The notes below the pieces were generated by a model. The model did not search any database. It saw only the letters and a program-made list of their open reading frames with translations, and was not told the DNA's origin. Positions 26,548 through 35,926 of a DNA stretch of 64,000 nucleotides are shown here, in pieces. This DNA comes from Mucilaginibacter lacusdianchii (GTDB lineage Bacteria; Bacteroidota; Bacteroidia; Sphingobacteriales; Sphingobacteriaceae), in contig NZ_WSRW01000002.1 in the NCBI RefSeq assembly GCF_009770985.1, positions 62,001 through 126,000 of the forward strand, read 5' to 3'. Each line of letters starts with the position of its first letter. Position 1 is the stretch's first letter. Position numbers and translations under genes: made by a program.

Positions 26548-29115
26548 TTAGAACCTATAGGTTGCTGTTGCAATAAACTGTCTTGGCGGAATAGGGTTAA
26601 CACTATAGTTTTCGTGCACATTGTAATTCAGCACATCCCCTACGTTAGACACTTTACCAATGATAGATACCTTTTTGTAAGTATATCCAGCTGAAAGATC
26701 GACGGTGGTAAACCCTTTAACAGGCACTAGCCTATTGGCTGGTTGAAGACCAGAAACTGGACGTACGTTGTTGAAGCCAGCATTACGATTTCCTAAGTAA
26801 AACGCCGACGCACCAAATTTAAATCCTTTCAAAGCTGTTGAAGAAAATGTATAAAAAACGCTGGCATTAGCCGTATGCTTAGGCGTATTCAGTAATGGGT
26901 CGCCTTCTAGAATGCTACCGGCTGTACTTGGCGTTTTGGTGTAGCGAGCGAAATTGTAGCTATAGCCGGCCAATATATCCAAACCTTGTATCGGATGACC
27001 AGCAACATCCAGTTCTGCCCCATCACTGGTGGTCTGGCCATTTAGTGATTTAAGATTAGTGTTGCTGTTTGGCGTAACACCATCAGCTAAAAATTGAGCC
27101 GTTTGTGCCAGATTGTTATTTCTTATGCGAAATACGGTTGCATTAACCGATAATGTACCATTAAAGAAATCATTCTTGACACCAGCTTCGTACTGATCTA
27201 CTGTGGATGGATCAAGGCTGTTACCATTTACATCAATACCGCTATTTACAATGAATGAATTAGAGTAGCTGGCGAATAACGAAGTGTTGGTAAGCGGTTT
27301 ATATACTATACCCACACGTGGCGAAAAAGCCGCATCCGCCTTACCGTTAACAGCATAAGCGGTTGTTCCATCAGCATTATAATTAACCCGATAAGTGGTG
27401 GTATTGCCGGTTACAATAGGCGTTGCATTAGCATAAGTTGTGGTTTGTACAGGTGAAACATACTGGTAAGACCATCTTACACCAGCCATTAACTTAAACT
27501 TTTCGGATATACTAATCAAATCATTAATATATGCGCCAAACCGGTTAGTTGGTGTTTCGGTACGATTGATTGCATTTAGCACAGGTTTAGTTGTTGGTAA
27601 AGAGGTATTCGGGTTAAAAATATTGCTGGTTGCATAAGTAGTGCTTTGCAGGGCAAAATTCCCATCAATATACTGATTGGCTAATGAACGCTGGTTACCA
27701 TTCGCATCCCTTAAAGGGTTGCCACTATTGTCAACCAAAAGTACATTTCCTGAGTAGCTATAGTTGATGTTGTTGTAACGGTCTGCATCTACACCCAACA
27801 GCACATTGTGCTTTAAAGCGCCGGTAGTAAACTTACCGGATAAATTAACCTGACCGGTATAGTAGTTTTCTGATGTTTTAGTACGGTTCAATGGCAAATT
27901 AAAATCGCCGGTACTAGTGGGTTGTAAACGTTCAGTAGCGGTGTATCCTCTTTCATATCGTTGAAAAGACAGGCCTCCACTCAATTTCCAATCGTTATTT
28001 AATTCATGATTAATAGTGGCCGTACCAGTTACCTGTTTAGCCTTGCCTGCACCGGCCGTCCAAAGCGGACCATAATACCGGTTTCTTGGCGCGCCGGTAA
28101 ATACATCGCTGTTTACCTGGCCGGTTCCAAAGTCTGGTGTAAAATCGTAGTTCAAATAATCACCTTCCAGTAAAATAGTGGTTCTATCGCTTGCTTTATA
28201 CAGCAAAGACGGATTGATATAAAAACGTTCGTTCTTAACTATATCCCGATAGCTTTTAGAATTTTCATAAGTTCCATTTACACGGTACGCCAATTTAGAA
28301 GATAGCGGGCCGTAAACATCAAAAACCGGTTTATAAAAATTGTAGCTTCCGGCTGTCATAGAAACGGAGCCCCCCTGCTCAAACTTTGGCTTTTTGGTAA
28401 CCATGTTTAATATTCCACCCGGTGCAACGTTACCATACAGCAAAGCAGCGTTGCCTTTCAAAATTTCCACTTTCTCAAGCGAACTTACCTCGGGCATTGT
28501 TCCTGAATTTACGCGGAAGCCGTTTTTAAACATATTGGTATTCGAAAAATTGTAGCCGCGTGCAGCAAAAGTTTCTTGCGTACTACCGCGCGAACTAGAT
28601 AAATAAACACCATTGGCATTTTTAACAACATCGCTTAATCGCACAGCTTGCTGCTCTTCAATAACATCCTGTCCGATAGTAACGATGCTTTGAGGTAAAT
28701 CAAGCGGGCTCGCATCAATTTTACCGATGTTGACCGGTTTTCTGTTTAAACTTTTAGCTTGTTTGATCACTACATCTTTTAATTCAGATGCACTTTCGGT
28801 TAAGGTAAATGTTGATTCTGTGGTTTGTCCGGCCACAACAGTAACGGTTTGCTGTTCGGCCTTTGCACCCACATGAGTAATGATAACAGTAAAAGTTCCG
28901 GGAGTAACGTTGTTGAAAACATAACGGCCATTTTCCTGGCTTACTGTAGTCTTCTTAATTTCTTGTAATACTACAGTTACACCTGCAACTGGCTTACCAT
29001 CACTACTTAAAACTTTACCGGTAATTTTTCCAGAATTTTTCTGAGCAAAACATACACTTGTAAATAATAGTAATAAAACAGAGAGATGAAACGTGATTTT
29101 GTAAAGGTTACGCAT
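26548..29115 (-). CDS. TonB-dependent siderophore receptor
   Basis: An 855-residue outer-membrane receptor. After a signal peptide (MRNLYKITFHLSVLLLLFTSVCFA) come a carboxypeptidase-regulatory-like domain (ITGKVLSSDGKPVAGVTV, about 30-110), the plug (SIVTIGQDVIEEQQAVRLSDVVKNANGV...VEILKGNAALLYGNVAPGGILNMVTKKP), and a 22-strand barrel ending in the canonical aromatic YRF. The plug wording is that of the ferric-siderophore class (FhuA/FecA-like). The frame extends 20 codons up to a TTG, but the ATG at 29115 precedes the signal peptide. Two candidate iron-regulator boxes surround the promoter. No siderophore synthesis genes are near. Confidence 0.93.
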   Translation of the reverse strand: MRNLYKITFHLSVLLLLFTSVCFAQKNSGKITGKVLSSDGKPVAGVTVVLQEIKKTTVSQENGRYVFNNVTPGTFTVIITHVGAKAEQQTVTVVAGQTTESTFTLTESASELKDVVIKQAKSLNRKPVNIGKIDASPLDLPQSIVTIGQDVIEEQQAVRLSDVVKNANGVYLSSSRGSTQETFAARGYNFSNTNMFKNGFRVNSGTMPEVSSLEKVEILKGNAALLYGNVAPGGILNMVTKKPKFEQGGSVSMTAGSYNFYKPVFDVYGPLSSKLAYRVNGTYENSKSYRDIVKNERFYINPSLLYKASDRTTILLEGDYLNYDFTPDFGTGQVNSDVFTGAPRNRYYGPLWTAGAGKAKQVTGTATINHELNNDWKLSGGLSFQRYERGYTATERLQPTSTGDFNLPLNRTKTSENYYTGQVNLSGKFTTGALKHNVLLGVDADRYNNINYSYSGNVLLVDNSGNPLRDANGNQRSLANQYIDGNFALQSTTYATSNIFNPNTSLPTTKPVLNAINRTETPTNRFGAYINDLISISEKFKLMAGVRWSYQYVSPVQTTTYANATPIVTGNTTTYRVNYNADGTTAYAVNGKADAAFSPRVGIVYKPLTNTSLFASYSNSFIVNSGIDVNGNSLDPSTVDQYEAGVKNDFFNGTLSVNATVFRIRNNNLAQTAQFLADGVTPNSNTNLKSLNGQTTSDGAELDVAGHPIQGLDILAGYSYNFARYTKTPSTAGSILEGDPLLNTPKHTANASVFYTFSSTALKGFKFGASAFYLGNRNAGFNNVRPVSGLQPANRLVPVKGFTTVDLSAGYTYKKVSIIGKVSNVGDVLNYNVHENYSVNPIPPRQFIATATYRF

Positions 29116-29119
29116 AAGG

Positions 29120-29137
29120 TTATTTAGACTAATTCTA
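29120..29137 (-). promoter_or_regulatory. Candidate iron-regulator (Fur-like) box 1
   Basis: TTATTTAGACTAATTCTA lies five bases before the receptor ATG, within the leader. The halves TTTAGA and TTCTA are near mirror images. The same 5' half recurs 60 bases further upstream, supporting a regulator that binds both. Confidence 0.45.
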
Positions 29138-29145
29138 CTTTGCGA

Positions 29146-29176
29146 CAAAAATAGACAAACATCTATTACTTGCAAG
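29146..29176 (-). promoter_or_regulatory. Candidate promoter of the siderophore receptor
   Basis: Read on the minus strand: CTTG (plus 29173-29176), 19 bases, TATTTTTG (plus 29146-29153). One mismatch to the TTTG-N19-TAnnTTTG form. RNA would start near 29140, between the two candidate boxes. Confidence 0.55.
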
Positions 29177-29179
29177 AGG

Positions 29180-29202
29180 TTATTTAGAATTAGTTTAAAT
29201 AA
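29180..29202 (-). promoter_or_regulatory. Candidate iron-regulator (Fur-like) box 2
   Basis: A 23-base near-palindrome with arms TTATTTA (29180-29186) and TAAATAA (29196-29202), located just upstream of the -33 element. It shares TTATTTAGA with box 1. A Fur family protein is the natural candidate, given the gene it precedes. Confidence 0.5.
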
Positions 29203-29259
29203 ATTGTATTTTTAAAATAGGTAGTACTGTAGATGCGATTAACTACTATTATACTACAT

Positions 29260-31113
29260 TTAATGATTTTTATTACCAGTATGGCTTACATGCAATAGCC
29301 AGTTTAAAGCTTCGCCCCGTTCTTTGAAAGATTTGATGCAGATGTTTTCTTTGACCTGCTCTATAGTGTGCAGTGCTGATAGTTTGCTGAATGTACTTGC
29401 CGAATACACCAATGCTATGTTTGCCAGCCCTATCCGCTCCATGGTCGGAAACCACTCATTGATTAGCCATTCAATGGCATCGTCCCAAGGGCCTAGCACA
29501 TTAGTGTTGTCGTTTAAAAGATTAGGACACCCGGTTTTTTCAACCTGGCTGCATATACGGTTACAAACGTCTCGTACCGAATGGAGGTTATGAAACCCAT
29601 TCCATTGCACGCTAATATAATTTTCAGCATCATGAAACTGAATATCAGCTTCAGATTCGCGATAGACGGAAAAATCGGTCCGCCCTGTAAGCTTGAACAT
29701 GGCAATGTTTGAAAGCGGGAAACGCATGCTAAAAGTAGATCCTTTATTTATTTCGCTTTCAATCCACATGCTGCCATGGTGCCTGTGACAAACCTCTGCA
29801 ACTTTGAGCAGACTTGAAGAAGAAGTTTTAGGATAGTCGGGCCGACTTAAGCTTAAAAATATACGATCTATCTGCTCTTCAGACATACCTACACCATAAT
29901 CTCTGACGGTTAATACCAAGTTTTGCTGAATTATTTCAGTATCAACCAATACACAATTGGCATCTAATGAAAATTTGATGGCGTTTATAATTAAGCTTTT
30001 AACCGCTTGTTCGATCCGTTTTTTGTTGCCGTAAAAAGTTATATCAGCAACCTTTTTAAGAATTATTTTATGTTTTGGCGAATAACTTTGTGCCTGTACA
30101 ATAATTTTATTTAAAAACTCTTTAAACGAAAAATACTCAAGATTAATGGTTGGCATGCTTTGCGAATCATCATTCACTTTTTCGTTAACTTCTTTTACTA
30201 CTTCGTCAAGCTCAAGGCTGCAATTATGAATGAGGCCTGCAACTTCCCTTAATTCGCTTTCGCTTACTAATTGTTCTTTAAATAAATTAGTCAAGCCAAG
30301 TAAGCTGGCGATGGGCTTACGTATAGCATGAGAGTTCAAAAATGAAATTTCCTTTAGTTGCTCAATTTTTTCGAGCAATCCTTCTTGTGCCATTTTCTTA
30401 CCGGTTATGTCCCGAAAATGTACAATGATGCCGTCATCCACAGGGTATGCATAGCACGAAAACCAGCTCTGCGTGGGCCAAAAATAATCGACAAAGTCGG
30501 TGCTGATGCGCCTGTGCATAGCCATACCAAAATAAGTATGGAAATCGGAATGGTTAATTTCTGGTAATACCGCCCAGAAATTCTTACCTAATACACAACT
30601 ACGTTTATAGCCTATTAAATCTTCTGCTGCTTTATTCCAATAGGTAATCTCCCAATTAAAGCCAATTTGCATAAAGCCAATCGTAGTAGTTTCTAATATC
30701 TGCATCAGCTTATGCTGCGTAAAGGCCAACTTACCGGCAATCTCTTTTTTTTCACTGATGTTATGAGCATGTATCAGTCGGGCATTTATCCCCTTATATA
30801 CTATACTATAAGATATGATTTCAACATGAAACACCAGCCCATCTTTAGTTTTATGCCTAAACTCGCGGCTGTTCGTATGTTCCCCACGTATGTCAATCAA
30901 TAGCTGTTCTAAGGCCGGCCAATCTTCCTGCGGCTTCAAATCTTTAATGGTTTTACTCAGAAATTCTTCGCGAGTATAGCCGTACTGTTTTACAGCAGTC
31001 TCGTTCACCTCCAATATATTTAATGTAGCGGTGTCAAAAACCCACATAGGTTGTGGATTAGCATAGAATAAAACATCAAAGCAAAAGTGATCCTTTCCCT
31101 CTTCTGTATTCAT
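29260..31113 (-). CDS. Double-PAS histidine kinase-like protein with SpoIIAA-like tail
   Basis: A 617-residue soluble protein. PAS1 is at about 15-120 (NPQPMWVFDTATLNILEVN), PAS2 at about 135-240, then a HisKA-like helix with His262 in SHAIRKPIASLLGL. The HATPase part keeps the N box (LIINAIKF, Asn377) and G1 (RDYGVGM), but the G2 loop, normally GxGLGL, reads KTSSSSLLKVAEVCHRHHGS, so ATP-lid function is doubtful. Residues ~475-617 form an extra domain whose end (ALVYSASTFSKLSALHTIEQ...IKSFKERGEALNWL) resembles the SpoIIAA/STAS-like family seen as free-standing proteins in Bacteroidota. It may be a degenerate or atypical kinase. No response regulator adjoins. Confidence 0.8.
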   Translation of the reverse strand: MNTEEGKDHFCFDVLFYANPQPMWVFDTATLNILEVNETAVKQYGYTREEFLSKTIKDLKPQEDWPALEQLLIDIRGEHTNSREFRHKTKDGLVFHVEIISYSIVYKGINARLIHAHNISEKKEIAGKLAFTQHKLMQILETTTIGFMQIGFNWEITYWNKAAEDLIGYKRSCVLGKNFWAVLPEINHSDFHTYFGMAMHRRISTDFVDYFWPTQSWFSCYAYPVDDGIIVHFRDITGKKMAQEGLLEKIEQLKEISFLNSHAIRKPIASLLGLTNLFKEQLVSESELREVAGLIHNCSLELDEVVKEVNEKVNDDSQSMPTINLEYFSFKEFLNKIIVQAQSYSPKHKIILKKVADITFYGNKKRIEQAVKSLIINAIKFSLDANCVLVDTEIIQQNLVLTVRDYGVGMSEEQIDRIFLSLSRPDYPKTSSSSLLKVAEVCHRHHGSMWIESEINKGSTFSMRFPLSNIAMFKLTGRTDFSVYRESEADIQFHDAENYISVQWNGFHNLHSVRDVCNRICSQVEKTGCPNLLNDNTNVLGPWDDAIEWLINEWFPTMERIGLANIALVYSASTFSKLSALHTIEQVKENICIKSFKERGEALNWLLHVSHTGNKNH

Positions 31114-31233
31114 TATAAAAGTATTTAAAGGTAGATTATGTAATTGGTTACTAATTTCGTCAATGTTAAAAATTTAATTAGAAATCACAAGCTGTAAATA
31201 TTTTTTATTATTTAAAGTGATTTATATATTTAT

Positions 31234-31245
31234 GCAATCGATTGC
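31234..31245. promoter_or_regulatory. Candidate LacI-family operator upstream of GH3
   Basis: GCAATCGATTGC is a perfect 12-base palindrome with the CG centre and GCAA/TTGC arms usual for LacI-family repressor sites. It lies 53 bases before the GH3 ATG, where sugar-responsive control would be expected. No LacI-type gene is in the window. Confidence 0.45.
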
Positions 31246-31297
31246 TATCTGATTTCCTTAAATTAAAAGACCGTCTAAAGAACCAATTAAACCTCTT

Positions 31298-33931
31298 ATG
31301 AAAAAAACTTTACACCTGCTACTACTTTGCTTGCTCATCATATCAATTTCCTCCTACGTATTAATAAAAAATCAGAAATATCAATACGAATTTCAGAACC
31401 CCTCCTTATCTATCGAACAGCGTGTCAATGATTTAGTTTCACACCTTACATTGCAAGAGAAAGTTTCGCAGATGCTGAATGCGGCTCCTGCTGTTGAGCG
31501 CCTGGGTATACCTGCATACAACTGGTGGAACGAAAGTTTACATGGCGTAGCACGTACGCCGTTCAAAGTAACCGTTTATCCGCAGGCTATTGGTATGGCA
31601 GCCACATTTGATGTAAACTCAATGCATAAAATGGCTGAATACACAGCTGATGAAGGCAGAGCGATTTATAATGAAAGCATTAAACAAAATCATAGGGGTA
31701 TATACTTGGGTTTAACTTATTGGACACCCAACATCAACATTTTTAGAGACCCGCGATGGGGCCGTGGACAGGAAACTTATGGAGAAGATCCTTACCTGAC
31801 AACCTCTATTGGTCAGGCATTTGTTAATGGCTTACAAGGCAACGACCCGGTATATTTGAAGGCGGCTGCTTGTGCCAAGCACTACGCCGTACACAGCGGA
31901 CCAGAACCTTCAAGGCATGAGTTCAATACAGATGTAAGTAACTACGATTTGTGGGACACTTACTTGCCGGCTTTTCGTGCGCTTGTAGTTGATAGTAAAG
32001 TAGCTGGTGTAATGTGTGCCTATAACGCTTTTAGAGGCGAGCCCTGCTGCGGCAGCGGTATATTGTTGAACGATATTTTACGTAATCAATGGGGCTTCAA
32101 GGGTTACTTAACTTCTGATTGCGGCGCTATTGACGACTTTTACCAAAAGCATAAAACGCATAAAACAGCTGAAGATGCGGCGGCTGATGCCGTGTTGCAT
32201 GGCACCGACGTTGAGTGTGGTAACGTTACTTATTTATCGTTGGTTAAAGCTGTTGAAGATAAAAAGATTACGGAACAGCAAATTGATATTGCTCTGAAAC
32301 GCTTGTTTACCATTCGTTTTCGTTTAGGCTTGTTCGACCCACTTGGTTCAAACAAATATGATAAAATAGGCATGTCTGCTCTGGAAGCGCCCGAGCACAA
32401 AGCATTTGCTCTGAAAATGGCAAGGCAGTCTATAGTATTACTTAAAAATCAAAACCATGTTTTGCCACTTAGCAAAAAATTGAAAAAGGTTGCGGTGATT
32501 GGTCCAAATGCTGATAATGCCGTTAGCATACTTGGTAACTATAATGGCATGCCATCAAGCACGAGCACGCCTTACCAAGCTATTAAAACTAAGCTTGGCA
32601 GCAATACCGAGGTATATTATGACCAAGCCATTAATTACACCAGCGACAGCTACACCCGTAATGTTGATTTGGGTGAGATGGGTATGGTTGATGGTCAGAG
32701 AGGATTTAAAGCCGAATACTTCCAAAACACCAGATTGTCTGGTCAGCCTGCAATTACGCGCATGGAAAATAATATCAATTACATTTGGCGCGACGGAACC
32801 TTTGTGGTTGGCAATGTCAGTCAAAAGAATTTTTCGGCCCGGTGGACAACCAATTTCAAATCATCCGGCAACGATGATATTACGTTTGAACTTACCGGTA
32901 ACAAACCTTACCGACTGATAATTGACGGAGAAGAACGCACCTTAAGTGGTGAGCCTGATGGTTTTGGTCCGAAAACATATACTCTCAACGCTAAAAATGG
33001 CAAGAGTTATCACGTAGAAATAGAATATGTGCAGACCGAAGGCCGAGCTACATTTAATTTTAAATCGGGCATTGCGGTTAAGGCAAATTTTAATCAAGTG
33101 GTGCAAAATGTTAAAGATGCCGATGCCATTATCTATGTGGGCGGCATATCGCCGCAGCTAGAAGGCGAAGAGATGCGGGTGAATCAGCCCGGATTTAACG
33201 GTGGCGACCGCACAAGCATCAATTTACCAAAAGTGCAAACAGACTTGTTAAAAGCATTACAGACCACCGGCAAGCCAGTGGTGTTTGTGATGATGACAGG
33301 CAGTGCTATTGCCACGCCATGGGAATCGGAAAATATTCCGGCAATTGTGAACGCTTGGTACGGCGGTCAATCAGCTGGAACAGCATTGGCCGACGTTTTA
33401 TTTGGAGACTACAACCCGGCTGGTCGCTTACCGGTAACGTTTTACAAAAGCGACAAAGATTTGCCCTCATTTGAAGATTATTCAATGGCAAACCGCACAT
33501 ACCGTTACTTTAAAGGAGAACCGTTATATGGATTTGGCTATGGATTAAGTTACAGCACATTTAAATATGACAAACTGACACTACCCACTACATCAATCAT
33601 TGGAAAAGAAATTCCAATTAGTGTGAGGGTGACGAATACCAGTAAAATGGGTGGCGATGAAGTAGTGGAACTTTTCGTTTCACACCAAAACCCTAAAGTA
33701 AAAGCCCCTATCCGAGCGCTGAAAGGCTTTAAGCGCATTTATTTAAAAAGCGGAGAAAGTAAGATTGTAAGCTTTACCCTAACCGCCAAGCAACTTGCCA
33801 CTACAGACAATGACGGAATAACTCAGCAAGTACCCGGCAAAGTGCTGATTAGTGTTGGTGGATCGCAACCGAGTGTACAAACACAGGCGACAAAGAAAAC
33901 AGTTGAACACCTAATTACCATTCACGGCTAA
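31298..33931 (+). CDS. GH3 beta-glycosidase with PA14 insertion
   Basis: An 877-residue exported enzyme with an N-terminal hydrophobic signal (MKKTLHLLLLCLLIISISS). GH3 N-terminal barrel: NWWNESLHGVAR, RDPRWGRGQETYGEDPYL, KHYAVHSGPE, and the nucleophile Asp274 in YLTSDCGAI. The C-terminal alpha/beta sandwich is interrupted by a PA14 sugar-binding module at about 475-620 (FKAEYFQNTRLSG...YRLIIDGEE), followed by GGISPQLEGEEM and a fibronectin-like end (VRVTNTSKMGGDEVVELFVS). The opening blocks with CAYNAFRGEPCCGS are those of the beta-xylosidase / beta-glucosidase branch of plant type. It hydrolyses terminal beta-linked sugars; xylose or glucose preference cannot be decided. Confidence 0.9.
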   Translation: MKKTLHLLLLCLLIISISSYVLIKNQKYQYEFQNPSLSIEQRVNDLVSHLTLQEKVSQMLNAAPAVERLGIPAYNWWNESLHGVARTPFKVTVYPQAIGMAATFDVNSMHKMAEYTADEGRAIYNESIKQNHRGIYLGLTYWTPNINIFRDPRWGRGQETYGEDPYLTTSIGQAFVNGLQGNDPVYLKAAACAKHYAVHSGPEPSRHEFNTDVSNYDLWDTYLPAFRALVVDSKVAGVMCAYNAFRGEPCCGSGILLNDILRNQWGFKGYLTSDCGAIDDFYQKHKTHKTAEDAAADAVLHGTDVECGNVTYLSLVKAVEDKKITEQQIDIALKRLFTIRFRLGLFDPLGSNKYDKIGMSALEAPEHKAFALKMARQSIVLLKNQNHVLPLSKKLKKVAVIGPNADNAVSILGNYNGMPSSTSTPYQAIKTKLGSNTEVYYDQAINYTSDSYTRNVDLGEMGMVDGQRGFKAEYFQNTRLSGQPAITRMENNINYIWRDGTFVVGNVSQKNFSARWTTNFKSSGNDDITFELTGNKPYRLIIDGEERTLSGEPDGFGPKTYTLNAKNGKSYHVEIEYVQTEGRATFNFKSGIAVKANFNQVVQNVKDADAIIYVGGISPQLEGEEMRVNQPGFNGGDRTSINLPKVQTDLLKALQTTGKPVVFVMMTGSAIATPWESENIPAIVNAWYGGQSAGTALADVLFGDYNPAGRLPVTFYKSDKDLPSFEDYSMANRTYRYFKGEPLYGFGYGLSYSTFKYDKLTLPTTSIIGKEIPISVRVTNTSKMGGDEVVELFVSHQNPKVKAPIRALKGFKRIYLKSGESKIVSFTLTAKQLATTDNDGITQQVPGKVLISVGGSQPSVQTQATKKTVEHLITIHG

Positions 33932-33961
33932 TATTTCCTTTCATTAATACCATTGCATTTG

Positions 33962-34007
33962 TTTTTACCAGTTATTTATTAGAATAAATAACTGGTAAAA
34001 ATTTTTA
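33962..34007 (+). terminator. Terminator after GH3
   Basis: TTTTTACCAGTTATTTATT (33962-33980) and its exact complement at 33983-34001 make a 19-bp stem with a two-base loop, followed by TTTTT. Confidence 0.85.
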
Positions 34008-34343
34008 ATAGCGATAGTCAGAACTTGATTCATATTAATTCTTAAATGGATTTTAGGATTGATTAGAACGTTCTATTCGGGCATTCAAGAGATTTTCCTT
34101 AAATGAAAATCAGTTTGAGAATTCATAGTCTCAATTTGTGTCAAAATTTTCCCAACTCGTCTGTTATTCAGCATCATACAATACGCACAACACATCACTA
34201 AGTATCACATATTATTGATTTTCAACTGGTTACTAAAATAACACCAAAATTAAACCATTGGGCAAAATTATTGTCACAAACAAGTTGCAGATTGCTAAAT
34301 TTGCACTCCCTGAAACTAATTTAAATTATTGATTAAACTTAAC
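34008..34343. other. Gene-free stretch before the MFS gene
   Basis: No gene is supported here. The one clear element is TAAATTTG at 34296-34303, a -7-type promoter box with TTG at 34271-34273 somewhat too far upstream; it would start RNA near 34309, leaving a leader of about 60 bases that contains a nine-codon frame. Confidence 0.4.
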
Positions 34344-34373
34344 ATGAGCACCCGTAAGGGCTGCTTTGCATGA
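34344..34373 (+). CDS. Possible nine-codon leader peptide
   Basis: ATG at 34344 opens a frame MSTRKGCFA whose TGA stop overlaps the start codon of the MFS gene (GCATGATG). Such a stop-start overlap could couple translation of the carrier to that of the leader. ACCCGTAAGGG within it may fold into a small hairpin. Very short frames arise often by chance, so confidence is low. Confidence 0.25.
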   Translation: MSTRKGCFA

Positions 34374-35872
34374 TGAATTTACGTCCTTCTCAACATTTGT
34401 CTGAAAACCAGGTAAACAAAGGTTTGCGCTTGGTTATTGCCGATGGATTAACGTCAGAAGCCATGGTGGTGTTTACCAGCGGTACTTTTTTAACAGCCAT
34501 GGCTGTTAATATGGGCGCTACCAACTTTCAGCTGGGGCTGTTTGCTGCACTGCCAACCTTCACCACCGTATTCCAGTTGTTTTCGATATGGATGGTGCAG
34601 CATTTTAAAAACCGCCGTATTATTACCGCGCTTTTTAATTTTTTGGCCCGTATTCCAATTTTGGTGATTGGCTTGCTCCCATTTTTATTTACTAAAGGCA
34701 CCAGTATCCAAATACTTTTACTGATGCTGTTTTTTCAGCATGTGTTTGGCGACATAGCCGGTGCCAGCTGGAACTCATGGATGAAAGATTTGATTCCCGA
34801 GCAGCGACTCGGCTCTTTCTTTTCGCGCAGGAGCCGCATGGGGCAAATATTGAATGTTACGCTCAGCTTAACTACTGCCCTATGTATTGATTATATAAAA
34901 GCGCATTATCCACAGCAGGAAATTCTGACATACAATATTCTGTTTCTCATTGGTGGAACATTAGGTTTAGCCAGTGTTGGCTTCTTGCTGCGTACGCCAG
35001 AGCCTCAGCCGCAAAAAATGGACGATAAGCTTTTCAAGCTATTTGCCAAGCCGCTTAAAAACAAAAACTTTAAGACGCTGCTGATCTTCAATTCGTTTTG
35101 GGCATTTGCGCTGAATTTGGCTACGCCGTTTTTCACCGTATACATGCTTAAAACTATCGGTATTTCTTTATCCTATATAATTGCTTTGGGCATACTGGGG
35201 CAAATTAGCGGTATCCTGTCGTTAAAACTTTGGGGCAAGTATTCGGATTGGTTTAGTAATAAAACTATACTCCGCATTTGTGCACCGTTATACATTGGAT
35301 GCATTTTAGCTTTTTCCGTTACCAATATGCCGCAATCGCATTTGTTTACGCTGGCATTGTTGATGGGTATCCATATTGTAAGCGGCTTATCAACAGCAGG
35401 TATTAACTTGGCGCTAAGCAACATTGGCATTAAACTGGCTCCTAAAAATGAGGCAATTGTTTATATATCCACCAAAAACATGTTGGTGGCTTTTTGCTCT
35501 ACTATTGCACCGATGATTGGTGGCTTAATGGCAGATTATTTTGCTAATAATCAGTTTACCTGGAACATGGTGCTTAAAAGCTCAGACGATGTAAATAACC
35601 TGACCCTGCTCAATCTGCAAGGCTGGAATTACTTCTTCATCATCGGTGGTTTGCTAGCCATGCTCTCGTTGCGTTTTTTAAGCCGCATTCAAGAACAGGG
35701 TGAAGTTAAAAAAGAAAAGGTAGTAGTGCACATGCATAAAAGGTTCAGATACCGCTTGCGTGCAAATTTAGGAGAGGACTTTACTGACGGCATTTATCAT
35801 CCACGCCGCAAAGTTGTAAAAATGATTAAAAAACTACGTAAACAACGCGCCAAGACAAAACAGCTAGCTTGA
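34370..35872 (+). CDS. MFS transporter of unknown substrate
   Basis: A 500-residue inner-membrane carrier with about twelve helices. It begins MMNLRPSQHLSENQVNKGLRLVIADGLTSEAM, then TNFQLGLFAALPTFTTVFQLFS; GDIAGASWNSWMKDLIPEQRLGSFFSRRSRMG is the cytoplasmic loop between helices 4 and 5. The long basic C-terminal tail (RKVVKMIKKLRKQRAKTKQ) is cytoplasmic. It belongs to a Bacteroidota MFS group without assigned cargo and is not closely related to the two Tet-type copies at the left end. Two ATGs stand in tandem at 34370 and 34373. A terminator follows directly. Confidence 0.8.
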   Translation: MMNLRPSQHLSENQVNKGLRLVIADGLTSEAMVVFTSGTFLTAMAVNMGATNFQLGLFAALPTFTTVFQLFSIWMVQHFKNRRIITALFNFLARIPILVIGLLPFLFTKGTSIQILLLMLFFQHVFGDIAGASWNSWMKDLIPEQRLGSFFSRRSRMGQILNVTLSLTTALCIDYIKAHYPQQEILTYNILFLIGGTLGLASVGFLLRTPEPQPQKMDDKLFKLFAKPLKNKNFKTLLIFNSFWAFALNLATPFFTVYMLKTIGISLSYIIALGILGQISGILSLKLWGKYSDWFSNKTILRICAPLYIGCILAFSVTNMPQSHLFTLALLMGIHIVSGLSTAGINLALSNIGIKLAPKNEAIVYISTKNMLVAFCSTIAPMIGGLMADYFANNQFTWNMVLKSSDDVNNLTLLNLQGWNYFFIIGGLLAMLSLRFLSRIQEQGEVKKEKVVVHMHKRFRYRLRANLGEDFTDGIYHPRRKVVKMIKKLRKQRAKTKQLA

Positions 35873-35873
35873 T

Positions 35874-35917
35874 AAAAGAAAAGGCTCTCGATTTACTTAG
35901 AGGGCCTTTTCTTTTAT
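35874..35917. terminator. Bidirectional terminator between MFS and M28 genes
   Basis: AAAAGAAAAGGCTCTC (35874-35889) pairs with GAGGGCCTTTTCTTTT (35900-35915) with one G-U pair. A-rich on the left, T-rich on the right, between convergent genes. Confidence 0.8.
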
Positions 35918-35926
35918 GCTTATCTG

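Noticed and set aside
34008..34343. Possible small RNA or gene in the gap before the MFS gene
   Set aside because: No stable structure, conserved motif or frame of useful length could be seen besides a promoter-like box.
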